Shown here piece by piece: positions 22,588-35,081 of a DNA stretch of 64,000 nt (its first letter is position 1; each line of letters begins with the position of its first letter). The stretch is from Ligula intestinalis (lineage: Eukaryota; Platyhelminthes; Cestoda; Diphyllobothriidea; Diphyllobothriidae), in NCBI GenBank assembly GCA_036362985.1, contig JAYGXS010000009.1:24992335-25056334 (forward strand), given 5' to 3'. A program made the translations under genes and the position numbers. Below the pieces are notes generated by a model that did not search any database, was not told the origin of the DNA, and worked only from the letters and a program-made list of their open reading frames with translations.

Positions 22588-23316
22588 TCAAATTGACTGC
22601 ACACCATTGCAAATGTGATTAAGTGGCAAATCCAGGAGACCGAGGTTCTCGATCCAATTAAGGCCAATCAAGTTAAGCTTCCGATGGTTTGTAAGGTAGC
22701 ATGTTCCCTTTAATTGAATGCCCTCAAAGGAAACGTCACAATCAAGCTCACCCGTGAGCCGGAGAAATCCACCAGAAACATTCATGGCCTTTTTGTTCGA
22801 TGTGATCATCGGAGGCCATCCAATCCTCTGCCGTGTGCGCTTGGAGATGATGCTGATGTCCGAGGCAGTGTCAATTTGGAAGCATACAAGTTTACCATTG
22901 ATAATAACCGTAAGGTACTTCCTCCTCGCCCCAAATTCTGCCTGGAATGTGGCTCGAATTGAGTGAGACTGTAGACCGGAATGAGTTGGAGGGTAGGTGC
23001 GATCCCTTGTCTTCTTCTTGTCGGCCCTTGATTTGCGGGGTTGGTCTGCCCGACAGTGGTCTTCCTTATGCCCTTGCTTGTTGCATTTCTGACAAACGTG
23101 CCTCTTGAATGGACAGAAGTGAACGAAATGCCAGTCACCACAATGCCAGCTTGTTGATGGGGGCTTTCCGGGTGTGGGGCCTTGGGACTTCTGTGGAGAC
23201 ATTGACTTCGCGCGGGTCACAGCCGGAACGCTGGTGGCGGCAAACGAGGAACTGGGCTGCTCCACGGTGGCAGAATCATGCTGGAGATTCTTGAGCCGCT
23301 GACACTCAGCAGTCAA
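22588..23316 (-). pseudogene. Ty3/gypsy-type Gag nucleocapsid and aspartic protease
   Basis: 242-residue frame. Cys/His zinc knuckles lie at residues ~59-88; the second is a clean CCHC ('CQKCNKQGHKEDHC': C75, C78, H83, C88). A retropepsin-like domain follows: 'FQIDTASDISIIS' at ~147-159 carries the catalytic DTAS, with hydrophobic flap and 'LIGLNWIENL' further on. The RT that should follow is missing; the frame ends and unrelated sequence leads to direct repeat A. An internally deleted element. Confidence 0.85.
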
Positions 23317-23788
23317 TGTTTGCAGGGTAGGCTTCGGCTCCTGTTAAATTTTTGAGAGCAGACGGGTTCTGACTTCAGCATCTCGAGGTGACTGTAGGGT
23401 GCTCACAAAAATGAGGCACTTAAATTGGTCATTGGTCAACTCTCGGAGCTTCAATCGTTCACACTCGCGGTTGACAGTACTGGCGAGCGTTAGGAAATCG
23501 TCCGTCTCGTTTTCCACCAGTCTGAGACACTGGTAACGAATACTTAACAGAAAGGACTTCTCGCCGAAAGTCTCTGACAGGTGCTGGAAAGTTTCATCGA
23601 AAGTCAGGTCATAAGGGTGTTTTGGCAGAATGATATCCGCGTACCGCTCGTGTTCTCTGGTGCCCAGTTTATGTAATAGCAGGCGCGCCTTTCATGTTTC
23701 GTCAGCCTTGGCAAATTCCACGCGGAATATGTTTTCCCAACGTTTGAAGCAAGCTTCGAAAGTAATGTCGGAGTCGGAGTAGTGGAAG
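23317..23788 (-). pseudogene. Gag capsid region, frameshifted
   Basis: In a broken minus-strand frame the segment reads as Gag: 'FEACFKRWENIF', 'LLLHKLGTREHERY', 'LVENETDDFLTLAS' and 'ERLKLRELTNDQFKCLIF' in order. A stop near 23,346 separates it from the nucleocapsid frame. It abuts direct repeat B with no obvious primer-binding leader, which is unusual for an LTR element. Confidence 0.65.
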
Positions 23789-24270
23789 TGCCCATCTGTA
23801 TGCATTCATATATATGGACTTAGACGGAAATGTTAGAACGATGGCCAAAAGGCTGCGATATTCCCGTCTGACTAACGCCTCGTGTGAGCCCCGAAGGAAG
23901 AACACAACAAGAGTGGGTAGAAACCAGAAGTCTTGAAAAAACCTAGTACAGCATTATTTTAGCAAGCAAATGCATATATACAGGTTGGACCAATTATATG
24001 CTGGTCAAAAGAAAGTCATGACTTCATTGGCTGAATGAGTCATAAAGTGGGCGTGCTCTTCCGACTGAGCTAGTCAGGCACAAGTGCGTCAGACAATGCA
24101 CTTTGTGTGTGGGCGGCCCGGCTGGTTGCCTTTTTCACCAGCCGCGCTGTCGCCTCCGCGGCGCCGCCGGCATGTGTGCGCCGTACATGCACTCTGCGTT
24201 GGTGGACCGGAACGGACGTTTGGCGTGGGAACGTTGTTCGAGCAGCGTGCATTTAAGCGGGCCCGTTACA
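23789..24270 (-). repeat. Direct repeat B (putative LTR)
   Basis: 482-base partner of repeat A, with the same TG...CA ends on the minus strand and a ~13-base extra GC-rich stretch around 24,155-24,170. If these are LTRs this would be the 5' copy. By eye the pair differ by a few percent. Confidence 0.6.
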
Positions 24271-24680
24271 ATAAAGGTTAAGACATCTCTTATCTGTTGC
24301 TATATATATATATCAATAAAGTGACGCTTTATAATGCCGATTTGTTCGAACTCCTTAGCACGCGTCTTTTTACTTACCAACAGATTTCTTGTATTGTGGG
24401 ATCCCCTGTGGATGGCAAAAATTGTATCCCATGCATTTTGTTATAGGAGGATGAACGATATTATCTAATGTACACATTTTTCCAATGTATTTTTCCATTA
24501 AAAAATTATCCACGATCCTAAATTAGCGTCTTGTTTTCTATATCATGTGACAGTGGAAACAGCGAAGAATTCTTACGGCTGGGCTACCAATATCGCGAAA
24601 ATCGGCGTTCACTGCGCATTTTTTCGATGGAGGGGTCAAAGGGGGTTAGCAGGGTTAATTTCCTCACAATATCCCCGGCA
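24271..24680. other. Unassigned AT-rich sequence
   Basis: Contains a short (TA)n run at about 24,300-24,314. No coding evidence. Confidence 0.4.
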
Positions 24681-25656
24681 TATGTACGTGAGACCTAGTC
24701 TTGAATACTGCTCGCCCCTATTCAGTCTTCTGCGCACTAGTGAACGGAAGAAAATAGAATCGGTGCAGCACTTCTTCAATAGAAGAGTTTTCACTACAGA
24801 ACAACGAAACTTAGCCTACCAACAAAGGTGCGAACTTATAAAGCTGGATCCCCCGTGGCTTCGTAGATTGCAGAAAGGTCTTTTTTACTGTTTAAACTTT
24901 TGAATTGTCAAACCTTTAATCCTCTTAGTACAATAAGGCAGCTTGAGCACTCTCGACGCGCCAGTCATCGAGACGTATTTTTATTTCTTCGTATGGCACG
25001 AACCGTTAAGTACTGGCAATTCTTTTCAGTAAACACCATATCAATCTGGAATAAGCTGCCCAAAAGTATTAAAACCCAGCAAAGCTACCGTATGTTAAAG
25101 AGAGCTATAACTAGTTTTCTACATTCAGGACAACCTTCAGGAATTTTGGGTGCTGATACGGTGGAATCTTTCTTTCACTCTGATGGCGTTCGTGGACTTT
25201 GAACCCCGCCAGGCTTCATGCTGAAGATAATGCTGCTGAGGCAGCAGGCCGCAGTCTGCTTACCCTTCAGTTGATAGCGCGCAACTTTAGCCGACAACCA
25301 TTGAAGGAAGACTGAGAACTCTGTGTTCTTGTGCCAACCCTCTCCGTCTCGAACTAATGTCCTTAAACGATCTGCAACTTTTCTCCTGCAGATCTGTCAA
25401 CTCAGCTTACAACTGTACATTGATTCTTTTTGTATGATACCTTTGAAGGCAGGTTTTTTCACTTGAAACAAACTCCCTATCTCGCCCAGTATCGACAAAA
25501 CATAAAACCTGAAACAAAACCAATACTGGCTGCAACATAGGGAGTTTGTTTTAGGTTTTTTCCGGTTTTCGAGGTGTTGGAAGGCGCCCAAGAGGTGCAT
25601 TACCAATTCTTTACAATTGCCTGTAAACTGGCATAATAAACATATTATTATTATCT
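24681..25656 (+). mobile_element. 5'-truncated CR1/Jockey-like LINE 3' end
   Basis: Close relative of 1-1020. Homology begins abruptly at 'ATGTACGTGAGACC' (24,681), where that element continues upstream, so this copy is 5'-truncated. Two frames (ending at 24,903 and starting at 24,900) show one frameshift in the RT C-terminus. The 3' UTR ends in 'CATATTATTATTAT'. Confidence 0.8.
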
Positions 25657-25869
25657 ACCCCTATATCTCTGCCAGATCCTCCTGGTACCCCGCAGGGTAT
25701 GAAGGAGATCAGAGCGGTTGGTGCTACCAGGGAAGCAGTGTGCTTATTTTTGTACTGATTCAAAATTGTGTCAATTGACTTTCAGACAAACAAAAACAGG
25801 CATAACTGAGTAAAACAAAAAGCTGTTTAATGCCCTTACAGGCGACTACAGGGTTTAAACAATGTCAGC

Positions 25870-26330
25870 ATCTCGGAGCGCTACTCTGTTCCGCATAGTC
25901 AAGACTTTGCCGGTGTCCTGTTTGGTTCGTGTCTTCCATCAGGTCCCCGTAGCTGATAGCTCGTTTCGAGGGCGGCCGTTACGTCCCCTTTCCACAGCTT
26001 TGAGGCCTGCGCATGCCAGTCGGATGCCACAGCGCTTCCCAAACTTTCCAGAGGTTTGCAGACGGAGTGCTTCGAGGTCCCCTTTTTGTCTACGCCTACA
26101 TCGACGACATCTTAGTTACCAGATCCACCACCGAAAATCAAATTTAACATCCTGCAACGGTGTTTGACCACATTCAACAATTTGTTTTTGTCTGAAACCC
26201 GTCCAAGTGTGTATTTGGCGTTCCCTCCCTCAGACATCTGATTGACAACAACGGCATCCACCCTCTCCTTTCGAAGGTTGCGGCCACTCATGATTTCCCG
26301 TCTCCTTCTCCTTATCACAAAACCAAACCC
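25870..26330 (+). pseudogene. Ty3/gypsy reverse transcriptase fragment
   Basis: Read across several frameshifts, it gives 'RGPLFVYAYIDDILVT' with the catalytic YIDD at about 26,096-26,107, then 'NPSKCVFGVPSL' and 'LIDNNGIHPL'. This is the RT palm immediately upstream of the RNase H seen at 31,950-33,750. The LINE material between 26.4 and 31.9 kb therefore appears to be inserted within one gypsy element. Confidence 0.8.
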
Positions 26331-26986
26331 TGCACGATCACAGTCGATATTTCCCACGCTCATCCTAGGACAGTTTTACATCGATATCCCCCGTCAATTA
26401 CGACCTAAGACATTGTGGCTGAAACCGTACGTGTAGAATTTCTTTCTGCGTCTCTGGAATTATGTTTCTCGCGTGCAATATTGTTTGAAGTCGGAATTTA
26501 AGAATATTTTCTTTCCAACCAATTTTTAGTGAAACGCAACTTCTTCAAACCAACAGATTTGCAACAAAATCACGGCCTAGTAAAAGACATCGTCAAGATC
26601 CGAATATTCTCGAGACCTTCAAAGGCTGAGTCGTTTCCCAATATTGAATACATTTTTACAAATAAATTTAAAGTGTTTATTAACAAATAGCTACAGTATT
26701 TGTGAAGTTAACTCCGATTATTTGTCGTAAGTCATAGTCTGAAAATCATATTAACTTGTTTTTTTTTCTGAACGTAATAATTAATACAGTTTGTTAAACA
26801 ATTTGTAAGGGCTTTTAACAACCAACTGCGTAAAATCCTATAGGCTGAGTTTTTCTAGACCTTCTCACATTTAAATCATATTTCCATCAAATTATGAGAA
26901 CAAAAATTACAGTTCATCGTAGGATATTTGCCCCCAGACCCAAGCAGTGCCTGACCACACCTACTAGTTAATGCCTTGATATCGAC

Positions 26987-27643
26987 ATGCAGTCCATTGT
27001 CAAGGGTAAGCAAATTGATTTATCTGCATTACAGAACTGTAATGACTTCATGCTGAAGTTTGGATCTGTTTTGTCAATACAAGGGAACCTCTTTGAAGGT
27101 CAGTTATCTGATGTACATTCTCAAGTCTGCAAAAATCTAGACTTCCTCGTCCATTTAACAACCGCGGAAGCTTTTGATCGACAAAAGCGTATTTATAACT
27201 TTATACTTAAAAATGCCTCCACACTCAGTCGCCCTTTTGATATTGCAAGAGATTTTTTATGCTCGGGCGGGTTCAACTACAAAATTGCGGAAGCAAACTG
27301 CCCCCAAGCGCGTAGCAAGAATACGCCCATCCTAGTTAAATTATTTCCACCGATCGAGTTGGACTCAATCTTTGCACAACGAGGTCGCATGTCTTGATAT
27401 TTGGAAATGACCAAAAGTGTCCTCTGCCGAGATTTTACACCAATGGAGCGAAGAAATGCGGCTCTCCAGTCAAATAGACCAATGACTTCTCCACCTACTG
27501 TTCATAAGTCTGGTCGTCGTCCCTATAGCGTCAATGCACACGCTAATCCTTCATCCGGATATCTGGTAATGCACCCGCTAACGTTAGTACACCCGTTATC
27601 CCTGTTCCCCCCCCCCCCCGGATGTGTAGTCATAGTCCCGTAA
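26987..27643 (+). pseudogene. LINE ORF1
   Basis: Two consecutive frames (26,987-27,397 and 27,401-27,643), split by a stop. The first encodes a 136-residue segment of unknown fold with regular hydrophobic spacing; the second carries 'DFTPMERRNAA', shared with the other LINE. No zinc knuckle is visible. A run of 11-12 C at about 27,608-27,620 is a likely slippage site. Confidence 0.6.
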
Positions 27644-28261
27644 CCATCAGTACACTTGCTATCATTGCCTCCCGAATGTCTAGCCATAGGTTTAAAAACA
27701 TCAGTGCACCAGTTAGCCCATCTCTCTCGATGTCGGGACCTACAAACCCAGTCGCTTCACCATCTACTGCAATTACAACTGGTCTGAATATATTCCCTGT
27801 CCAGCGATCGATAAATTCCGTTACCTCTTACTCTGCAACAAGCTCATCAATAATGTCGCCAATACCGTCGAAAGCGTTTAGGCCGACCGCTTCCCCACCA
27901 CAACCTAGCTCCTCCCTTGACCGTGTGAGTCATGTTATTCCCTCGTATAATGCGTTATTGAACACGTCGGGCCCGAACCACGAAAAATTTCATTTCCTTT
28001 TACCCACCCGCATCTACCCAAACCCGCAAACTTCTACATGCCTTCTCGCCTCCCCCCATTCCTCCCAAATGGCCCAGAAGCTTATTTTGGTCTATCCTCT
28101 CCTTATTTTCCTATACCAGAACGTGAGATCCTCAGATATATCAAACCTTATCAGCCATCCATTATTGGCTACCCATATACAAATAGCTCCATACCCGTAA
28201 CTACTTATTCCCCAAATAACAATGGCCTACAGTTTGCCTACCCACCTCAAAATTCTTTGTT

Positions 28262-28789
28262 ATGAATAACGATAGCCATAGTCCCGCCACTCGAAACACA
28301 CTAGATTTCATAGTGCTCAATGCCAGGTCCGTTATAAATAAAATGGCTCAACTTCGAGCTATTGCTTTTGAGATGATGCCCGATGTTATATGCATAACAG
28401 AATCTTGGATCCATCCAATCATTTCTGACTCCTCCCTTATCATAGACGAGTATGATCTCTATCGTCAAGATCGCAAAAATAAGCGTGGTGGTGGTAGTCT
28501 TCTCTATATTATGACGTCATTTAGGCACGTTTCGCTTTATTTAAATAGCACGTCCTTCTCAGGAAGTTACTGTTTCGCTTCCATTATCCTGTCGCCCCGG
28601 CAAAGGCGATTATCGGATGTGTATATAATCCTCCTAACTCTTCATCTGAAGACGATGCAAATCTGTGTGAGATATTCAAATTTATTTCAGAATCCACTTT
28701 CGAAGTTGAAATTATTGCTGGAGATTTTAATTTTCCTGAAATCGACTGGCTTTCAAGCTATTGTTCACTTGGTTTTTAGCCTTTCCTAG
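28262..28789 (+). pseudogene. LINE endonuclease domain
   Basis: Contains 'LNARSVINKMAQLRA', 'CITESWIHP' (catalytic Glu), 'YDLYRQDR' and 'KRGGGSLLYI'. A frameshift near 28,600 moves the rest into another frame, where 'GDFNFPEIDW' is found at about 28,722-28,750. Same domain as at 6,945-7,505. Confidence 0.8.
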
Positions 28790-29799
28790 ATACCATTAAT
28801 TTTTCGAACTGGTCTCAACTAGTTCGTTCCCCAACAAGACAGAATCATATCCTAGATCTGATTTCTACAAAAGCTATTGCTCCCCTCTTCGTTGATTTTA
28901 AGCAAGACATCTTCCAAAGTGATCACAACATTAATTTACTGTTGCCTTCCGCTTCCTTCTACGGAAAGGGCTAGTGCTGGTCATACCTATCATGTTTATG
29001 ACCTCGCAGACATTAGCTTAATCAACAATTTTCTTGAATCATTAGATTGGCAGTCTCTCCTCCATTAACGACGCTGTATATCTTGCTGAACTCATGTTGG
29101 TCGTTTCTAATAAAATGCTGGAATTTGTGCCCACTAGAATTGCGAAACCGTCCGTCCCTCATTTTCTTTTGCCAGGACTAAAGAAATTGAGGAGGCAGCT
29201 GAAAGCTCGATCTACTAGTGCGCTGTCTATGCATCTAAGGATCGCCGAGATCTTCGAAATCGCGTCCAAGATTCGTCTTGCGCGTGACCAGCACAGGGAA
29301 TCTTGCACCCTGAGCGAGTCAAACTCTGCAAAATCGGTTGCACAACTGTTTTGTCGTAGGTCCTTCGCAAAACGAGTACTTGAAATACCCCCATTGTTAA
29401 ATGAAAATAAAACATTTGTACTCGATGAGTCTGACAAGGCTTAATTGTTCAATGTTTTCTTTGCGAAGTATTTTACGACAGAATCCGAACCGGTCCCGTT
29501 GTTTCAACCATACTCAGACAATGCTCTCGGGAACATTGATTTCTCCAAAGAATTAATTCGTAAGCATATAAGTTGTCTAAAAAAACTCGCACTCTTCGGG
29601 AAATGATAGTATCCCCAATTCAGTTATCAAAAGAGTGTCGACCTTTCCCAAATAACCTAGCCATATATTTTCAGTCTATTTCTCAAATGGTTTATTTCCT
29701 GACACTTGGAAGACATCCATTATTCTTCCAGTCTTTAAGTCAGGGCCTCGTTCGGGCTGAAATAACTACCGATGTGTTCATAAAAACCCGGCCCTAGCC

Positions 29800-31121
29800 A
29801 ATCTTCTGGAAAATATCATTTTTAATCAAATTCTCAATTTTCGCCTAGCAAAAAAGCTTTTAAGCGATTCGCAGCATGGTTTTCTACCGAGGCGATCATG
29901 CAAGACGTGTCACTTAGCTTTTCTTTACCTCGGCACTTTCCTCCGTAACGGGTGGCAATCCGTAGTTGTTATCTACTTTGACCTGAGCAAGGCTTTTGAC
30001 AAGGTACCACACAGACGGCTTCTGGTAAAATTGGAAGCCATTGGCATCCGTCCCCCTCTCTTCGACTTCATCGGCTCCTACTTGTCTAACCGCAGCCAGA
30101 AGGTCTTAGTAGGTAATAGTTACTCCACTGCTCAGCTGATCACCAGTGACGTTTTTCAAGGCACTGTATTGGGTCCTTTACTCTTCATTCTATATATAAA
30201 TGAAATTTCGACTGTTCTGAAAAATTCACACAATCTCATTTATGCAGACGACCTCAAATGCATATGCTCATTTTCTAAGGGCACAGCAAATATATGCGTC
30301 GATAAAATGAACGCGGACCTGCTTACACTCTCACGTTGGAGTGCTACCTGGCAGATGGAATTCTCTCCATCCAAGTATAGTTTCAGGTGTTTCGGTACCG
30401 CCAAGCTTCCTCGTCCACTTGTCTTTCAAAATACTCCACTTTTACAACGATCCACCATCAAAGACTTAGGTCTAAGCTACACAAACTAGCATTGTCGCCT
30501 CATGCGGATCGAATATCTGCGAAAGCTGCACAGATATGTGGTTTTATATCAAATAATTTCTCCCTGCTGGAAATAAAGTTAAATCTTTATCGCATGTATG
30601 TTCTACTCATCCTAGAATACTGCTGTTCCCTCTTTGGTCTTATGAATGCTTCTGACCGCGGTAAGGTTGAAAATTTACAGATGGTGTTTACTCGCAAAAT
30701 ATTCGCTCTTCCTCGATCCACTTCTTCTTATACGGAGAGATGTCAGTTAGCGAACATGACATTTCTTTGGGTCAGAAGACTCAAGGTGGGCCTCTGCTTC
30801 CTTTATCGCGTTAACTCTATCTTTTACCTCCCACGAATCGACACCCTTATTCCCGCAGACAATCCTTATGCCACTCTTAATTCCTCCAGGATTATTGCAC
30901 CCTTCTTTAGCTCCACATCGAACCATTCTCTCTTCTTTGCCTCCAAATATGCCTTCATCTGGAATAATATTCCCCTCGAAATTAGGCTGTCGTCTAACTC
31001 AGCAGTTTTTAAAGTCAAATTACGTAAACACTTCACTTCGGAAGATAAAAGGTCCTTGTTATCCGTCTATTTCCCAAACACACAACTTTTGGACTTTGAA
31101 CAAGGTCCTCCTGGTATTTGA
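29800..31121 (+). pseudogene. LINE reverse transcriptase
   Basis: Reads 'HGFLPRRSC', 'YFDLSKAFDKVPH' (~29,980-30,012), 'QGTVLGPLLF' and 'YADDLKC' (~30,240-30,260), then in a second frame 'KIFALPRS' and the C-terminus to 31,121. The switch of frame at about 30,480 is one base shift. Catalytic motifs are present but the gene is broken. Confidence 0.85.
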
Positions 31122-31139
31122 GGTGGTTACATTTATATT

Positions 31140-31935
31140 ACATTGTTTTCCATATTTGCCTGTTTCTTCCTCTATAGAGTGATATTTGCAACGATTTTTC
31201 GTCCCCATCTCTGTCCAGTCATCATTGCTATTCTCCGTTCCCCATTTAACAACCCTGATGATGGGCTTCATGGTGTCTAATCGTGCTCACGGTGGTTCCG
31301 CTATTTTCGCTAGCTCGTCGCTGGACTCCGCAGTCCACAAGATCGCATCTCCGGCGTTTCGGTGATGATCAAGTGACCTCTGCCGTTCCCCCATCTTGTC
31401 CATCCTGTTGTCCGCGATGGTCTCCTCCGGTCTCACCTATCTGATGGTTGATCATGGAGCCAGTCGGGCGGTGTTTCAGTGGTGAATGACAGCCTCTGCT
31501 GCTATATGGTTTCTCCAATCGACAAAAAGCGTTTCCAACCCTCATACGTTCTCATCAACAGTCCTGTCTCATTGCACTACAATCAATCCTATCAACCAAC
31601 CTTCTTTATTTTGCAGAAGCAGTTTTTTTCTCCTACGTTTTATTTTCTTTTTAAGCGGGGGTCCGCTGAACTCTGCCCCATTTTAATGGTAGAAGTTTTT
31701 TTTCACTGCTTCCTCCTCAGTTCACCATGCGTTTCAGAGAGTGTTGACTACTATTTAAAAACGACGATATGTTGGTCGGTATGAATTTTATCTGCCAACA
31801 CTACTAAACGCTTCCGTTGCCGATGTGATTGTTCACGGAGAGCAGCATTTATCAACTTTGTATTTATTTTTCCACAGCGCTAAGTTTGCAATGACGAGGC
31901 CCTTCGGGCCTCAAATATAAAATTTATTTATTCTG
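31140..31935 (+). mobile_element. LINE 3' end
   Basis: Counterpart of 2,424-3,216, with the same 'GGCCCTTCGGGCC' hairpin and A/T tail at about 31,897-31,932. It separates the gypsy RT-side fragments from the RNase H start at 31,950. Confidence 0.6.
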
Positions 31936-31949
31936 TCACACGTCAACTC

Positions 31950-33750
31950 CAGCGATTTTTGTGCATGTTGAATTTTAACCGCTGGTTTCTCCCTAGCTCT
32001 GCCGACACCATTATGTCGTTCACGAACCGCCTTTTGAGTACCATAGGTTCATTCGAGCTATCTGCGGGCACCCTTTCTGCTTCTGAAAAGGTCAAGACTG
32101 TCCTGGCTGACGCAGTCCTCTTGCTGCACCCGCCCTCTGGTGCTCCTATCTTACTGATGGTTGATTCTTCCAATGTTGCAGTCGGCCTGGTTCTCCAGCC
32201 GCATCTTTCAGATCAGAACCAATCTTTGGTTTTCTTCTCTAGAAAATCGAAACCTACAGAATCGCTTTACAGTACATTTGGACAGGGGCTCCTGACTAGC
32301 TTTCTTGCCATGAAATACTTTCAGTATTTTCGTGAAGGCAGAGACTTTGCTGTCTTCTCTGACGACAAACCGCTGTCCTTCCCCATGAAGTCCAACTCAG
32401 GCAAGTTGAATACACGGAAATTTGGCTGATTGGAGTGCATATCTCAGTTCCCCTCAGGTATCCGCCACATCGGTGGGTCACGCAATGAGGTGGCTGATGC
32501 ATTACCCAGGCCTCCTTTTGCTCATTTACAACTTACTCTCACGATCAATCCCGCAGAGGTGGCTGCCAAACAAAGCCGTGTTGGTTCACCCTACGACAAG
32601 GGTGGTTCTGGACCGAACCTCCAGGACTTGCTACTGATTACTGGTAACGATACCATTATTTGTGATATTTCCACCGTCTTTCATTGACCCTTTGTGCCAT
32701 CATTCCTCCAACGCAACGTCTTCTCTCCCCCCTGCGCAACCTCTCTCACCCTAGGAGTCGAGCCACCTATAAGCTGGCTTCCCACCGCTGTGTCTGGCCT
32801 GGAATGCAAACTTGGACCCGGACTTGCGTCACTTATCGACCAAGTGTGCTCCAAAGACACAACAAAGCTGCCACTGGCACCTTCCCAAGCAACGATACAA
32901 GGTTCAAATATGTTCATTTCAACATTGGGGGACACCTGCCTTTGTCCAACGGCTGTTTCAACCTCACTTGTGTGAATCGATACAGTCGGTGGCCGGAAGC
33001 GATCTCAACTCTCGATTTTGCTGCTTCAGTTGTTGCCATGGGCTTCCTTAGTCCTTGGGTTGCCATTTTTGCCGCTCCTTCTATCAGCACGGCCGATCGT
33101 GGTGACCAGTTTCAGTCCATTCTAGTTCAGCCTCTTCCCTCTCTTTAGGCTGTACTCCACAATACAGCCTACCACGCGGTGCAAACAGAATGGTCTAACG
33201 CCTTCATCGGCAGTTAAAGGCCTTCCTCCGTGCCGCGACCGATCTGGAGACTGGGCGGACCATCTTCTCCTGGTCCTGCTGGAAGTCCATTCCTACCTTA
33301 AGCCGGATCTTGACTGTTCTGCCCCTGAAATGGTGTTTAGCGCCGGTGATTTCGCCGCCCCCTCGAGGGGCGGTCGGTATTCCTGCAAACGTCCATTTTT
33401 AACCAGGCCCTCCGCCTCCGAGTGGTATTCCTAAAAAGACTTGGCGGCATGCTCTAATGCCTTTCTATGATGTTCTAGGGTCCACCGGCCACTGGAGTCC
33501 TCGACGACGGCCCATTTCGGATTGTCTCCCAGGCTGCAAAACCTTCCGCATCCTTCTCAAAGTTCACGAGGAAGTCTTGAGCGTGGACCACTTCAAAGTT
33601 ACAGTCCCTGACACTCCGCCGGTCGCGCTCCGTGGTCCCATTTCCCCTGCTTCCAGACCCTCTACGCTTGCTCCACTACCTCTATTACCATTGATGGTTA
33701 TTCCATCTACATTAACATTCCTACTGCAAGCCATTCTTGCCATGCAACTC
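31950..33750 (+). pseudogene. Ty3/gypsy RNase H and integrase, copy 2
   Basis: A 156-residue frame (31,959-32,429) encodes RT-connection and RNase H ('LLMVDSSNVAVGLVL', 'SDDKPLSF'). 32,430-32,687 continues with 'GSRNEVADALPRP'. 32,684-33,148 gives the integrase: zinc-binding remnant ('CVTYRPS'), core ('NRYSRWPEAIS', 'TADRGDQFQS'). The first catalytic position is Asn ('HFNIGG') instead of Asp. 33,457-33,750 encodes the C-terminus ('VTVPDTPPVALRGP'). More complete than copy 1 but stops occur at each boundary. Confidence 0.85.
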
Positions 33751-34967
33751 CTGCATACCTAACCTTAAGTGGACGTTACATTCACTTTCCTGACCGTCTT
33801 GTTACCCATCTTGTTTCGATTCGTATTTTTCCTTCGGCATCGGTACACGCCACCTTTGGTCTAGCCTGAGGGTACTGAGGTGAACATGGGATCAACCTTT
33901 TCACTGACACATATTCTTCACTGTCAAGCTGCAGGCCACGTGCGCTTTTCCGCCGCGCGTGACTAATTATGTTCTTGTGTGCGAAGACTTGCGTGCTCAC
34001 TCTGTTACATTTTGGCCGGGTTGATGTCTCCAGTCCTGGCACTTTGGCCTTGCAAGCTCAACACCAATCACTGAAACCCAGTTCATGACTGACTAGAGGA
34101 TGCTTCGGATCTTCCAACCCCATCCAGGCGTGAGGGCACGTGATTGCAAGTTTCAACCTACCCTTTGGACACCTACCTGCTAAGATGCGTACTCTTGCCT
34201 CTCGAGACGGAAGCTAACACGCGTGCACTCGTAAGCAAATTTGGTCCACCTGGTCAAACGTTTTCAATGCCGACTAATACAGGAGCTCACTGCAATGACT
34301 GCTCACGAACTTCGAACTTGGCCCTTTAGCGGTCGGACTGCATACATCCGACAGTCAATATCCTTCAACCTAATCTACACTCCTTTATGTACAGAGTACA
34401 CTATTTCTTCCACGTGGCGTCTTACATTTTCTCTTACCACAGGGAACCGGGCCTGAAGATTGCAGCTGTTACGGCTTTTGCCTATGAGGCATAAAACGAT
34501 TATAGAAGTATAAAAAACGGAAAAACGTGCCCTGCGAAAATGAATTTGAACAACATGCAGTGCACAGCTCCCTGCGTGGTCTAATATAATTGTACCCTTA
34601 TTTAGAAGTGTTTCTGCTTTCTCCTTCCTATTCTTTTAAGCATTGTTTTCCTTCTTAATGCTTTAGTGCAATTTCAGTATAGTTCAGTATATTTAGGTTA
34701 GTAGGCGATACGCTTGAAGATGCTACTGAAAACCTTTTGCAAATATAGCCAACATTAATACACAAAATATATATTTTCTATAAAATGGTAAGTGGCATAT
34801 ACATACGCACACTTTTTAGAAGTGATATGCGTGCCTAGTCATCCTAAGGATCGTACATGAAAAATGTCGAGTAACACAAGTATTTCATTCGTATGGGTAA
34901 GCAAAGCGTTGAGATGTTCCAACAATTCTTTTATGTGCATATGAACGTAATCTTTCAAGTAAATATA
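33751..34967. other. Unassigned duplicated sequence
   Basis: Aligned with about 9,180-10,378; gypsy downstream region and AT-rich sequence. No conserved coding frame. Confidence 0.4.
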
Positions 34968-35073
34968 ATATAATATGTTTATTATGCCAGTTTACAGGCA
35001 ATTGTAACGAGTTGGTAATGCACCTCTTGGGCGCCTTCCATCACCTCGAAGACCGGAAAAAACCTAAAACAAA
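34968..35073 (-). mobile_element. 106-bp LINE 3' end insertion with target duplication
   Basis: Absent from copy 1 (around 10,370-10,380). The insert is the reverse complement of the LINE 3' end seen at about 911-1,010. It is bordered by 'TAAATATA' at 34,960-34,967 and 35,074-35,081, while copy 1 has a single 'TAAATATA' there. That is a target-site duplication, so the insertion came after the segmental duplication. Confidence 0.9.
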
Positions 35074-35081
35074 TAAATATA

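Larger units (their letters stand above)
26400..31125 (+). mobile_element. Near-full-length CR1/Jockey-like LINE, degenerate
   Basis: Plus-strand relative of the 4,089-8,263 element with a longer 5' part. Order: 5' region, ORF1 (26,987-27,643), Pro/Ser-rich segment (27,622-28,265), endonuclease (28,262-28,789), linker (28,877-29,444), RT (about 29,800-31,121). The 3' UTR and hairpin tail are missing: similarity to the sister element stops just after 'QGPPGI' at 31,121. Multiple frameshifts. The 5' edge is approximate. Confidence 0.8.
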
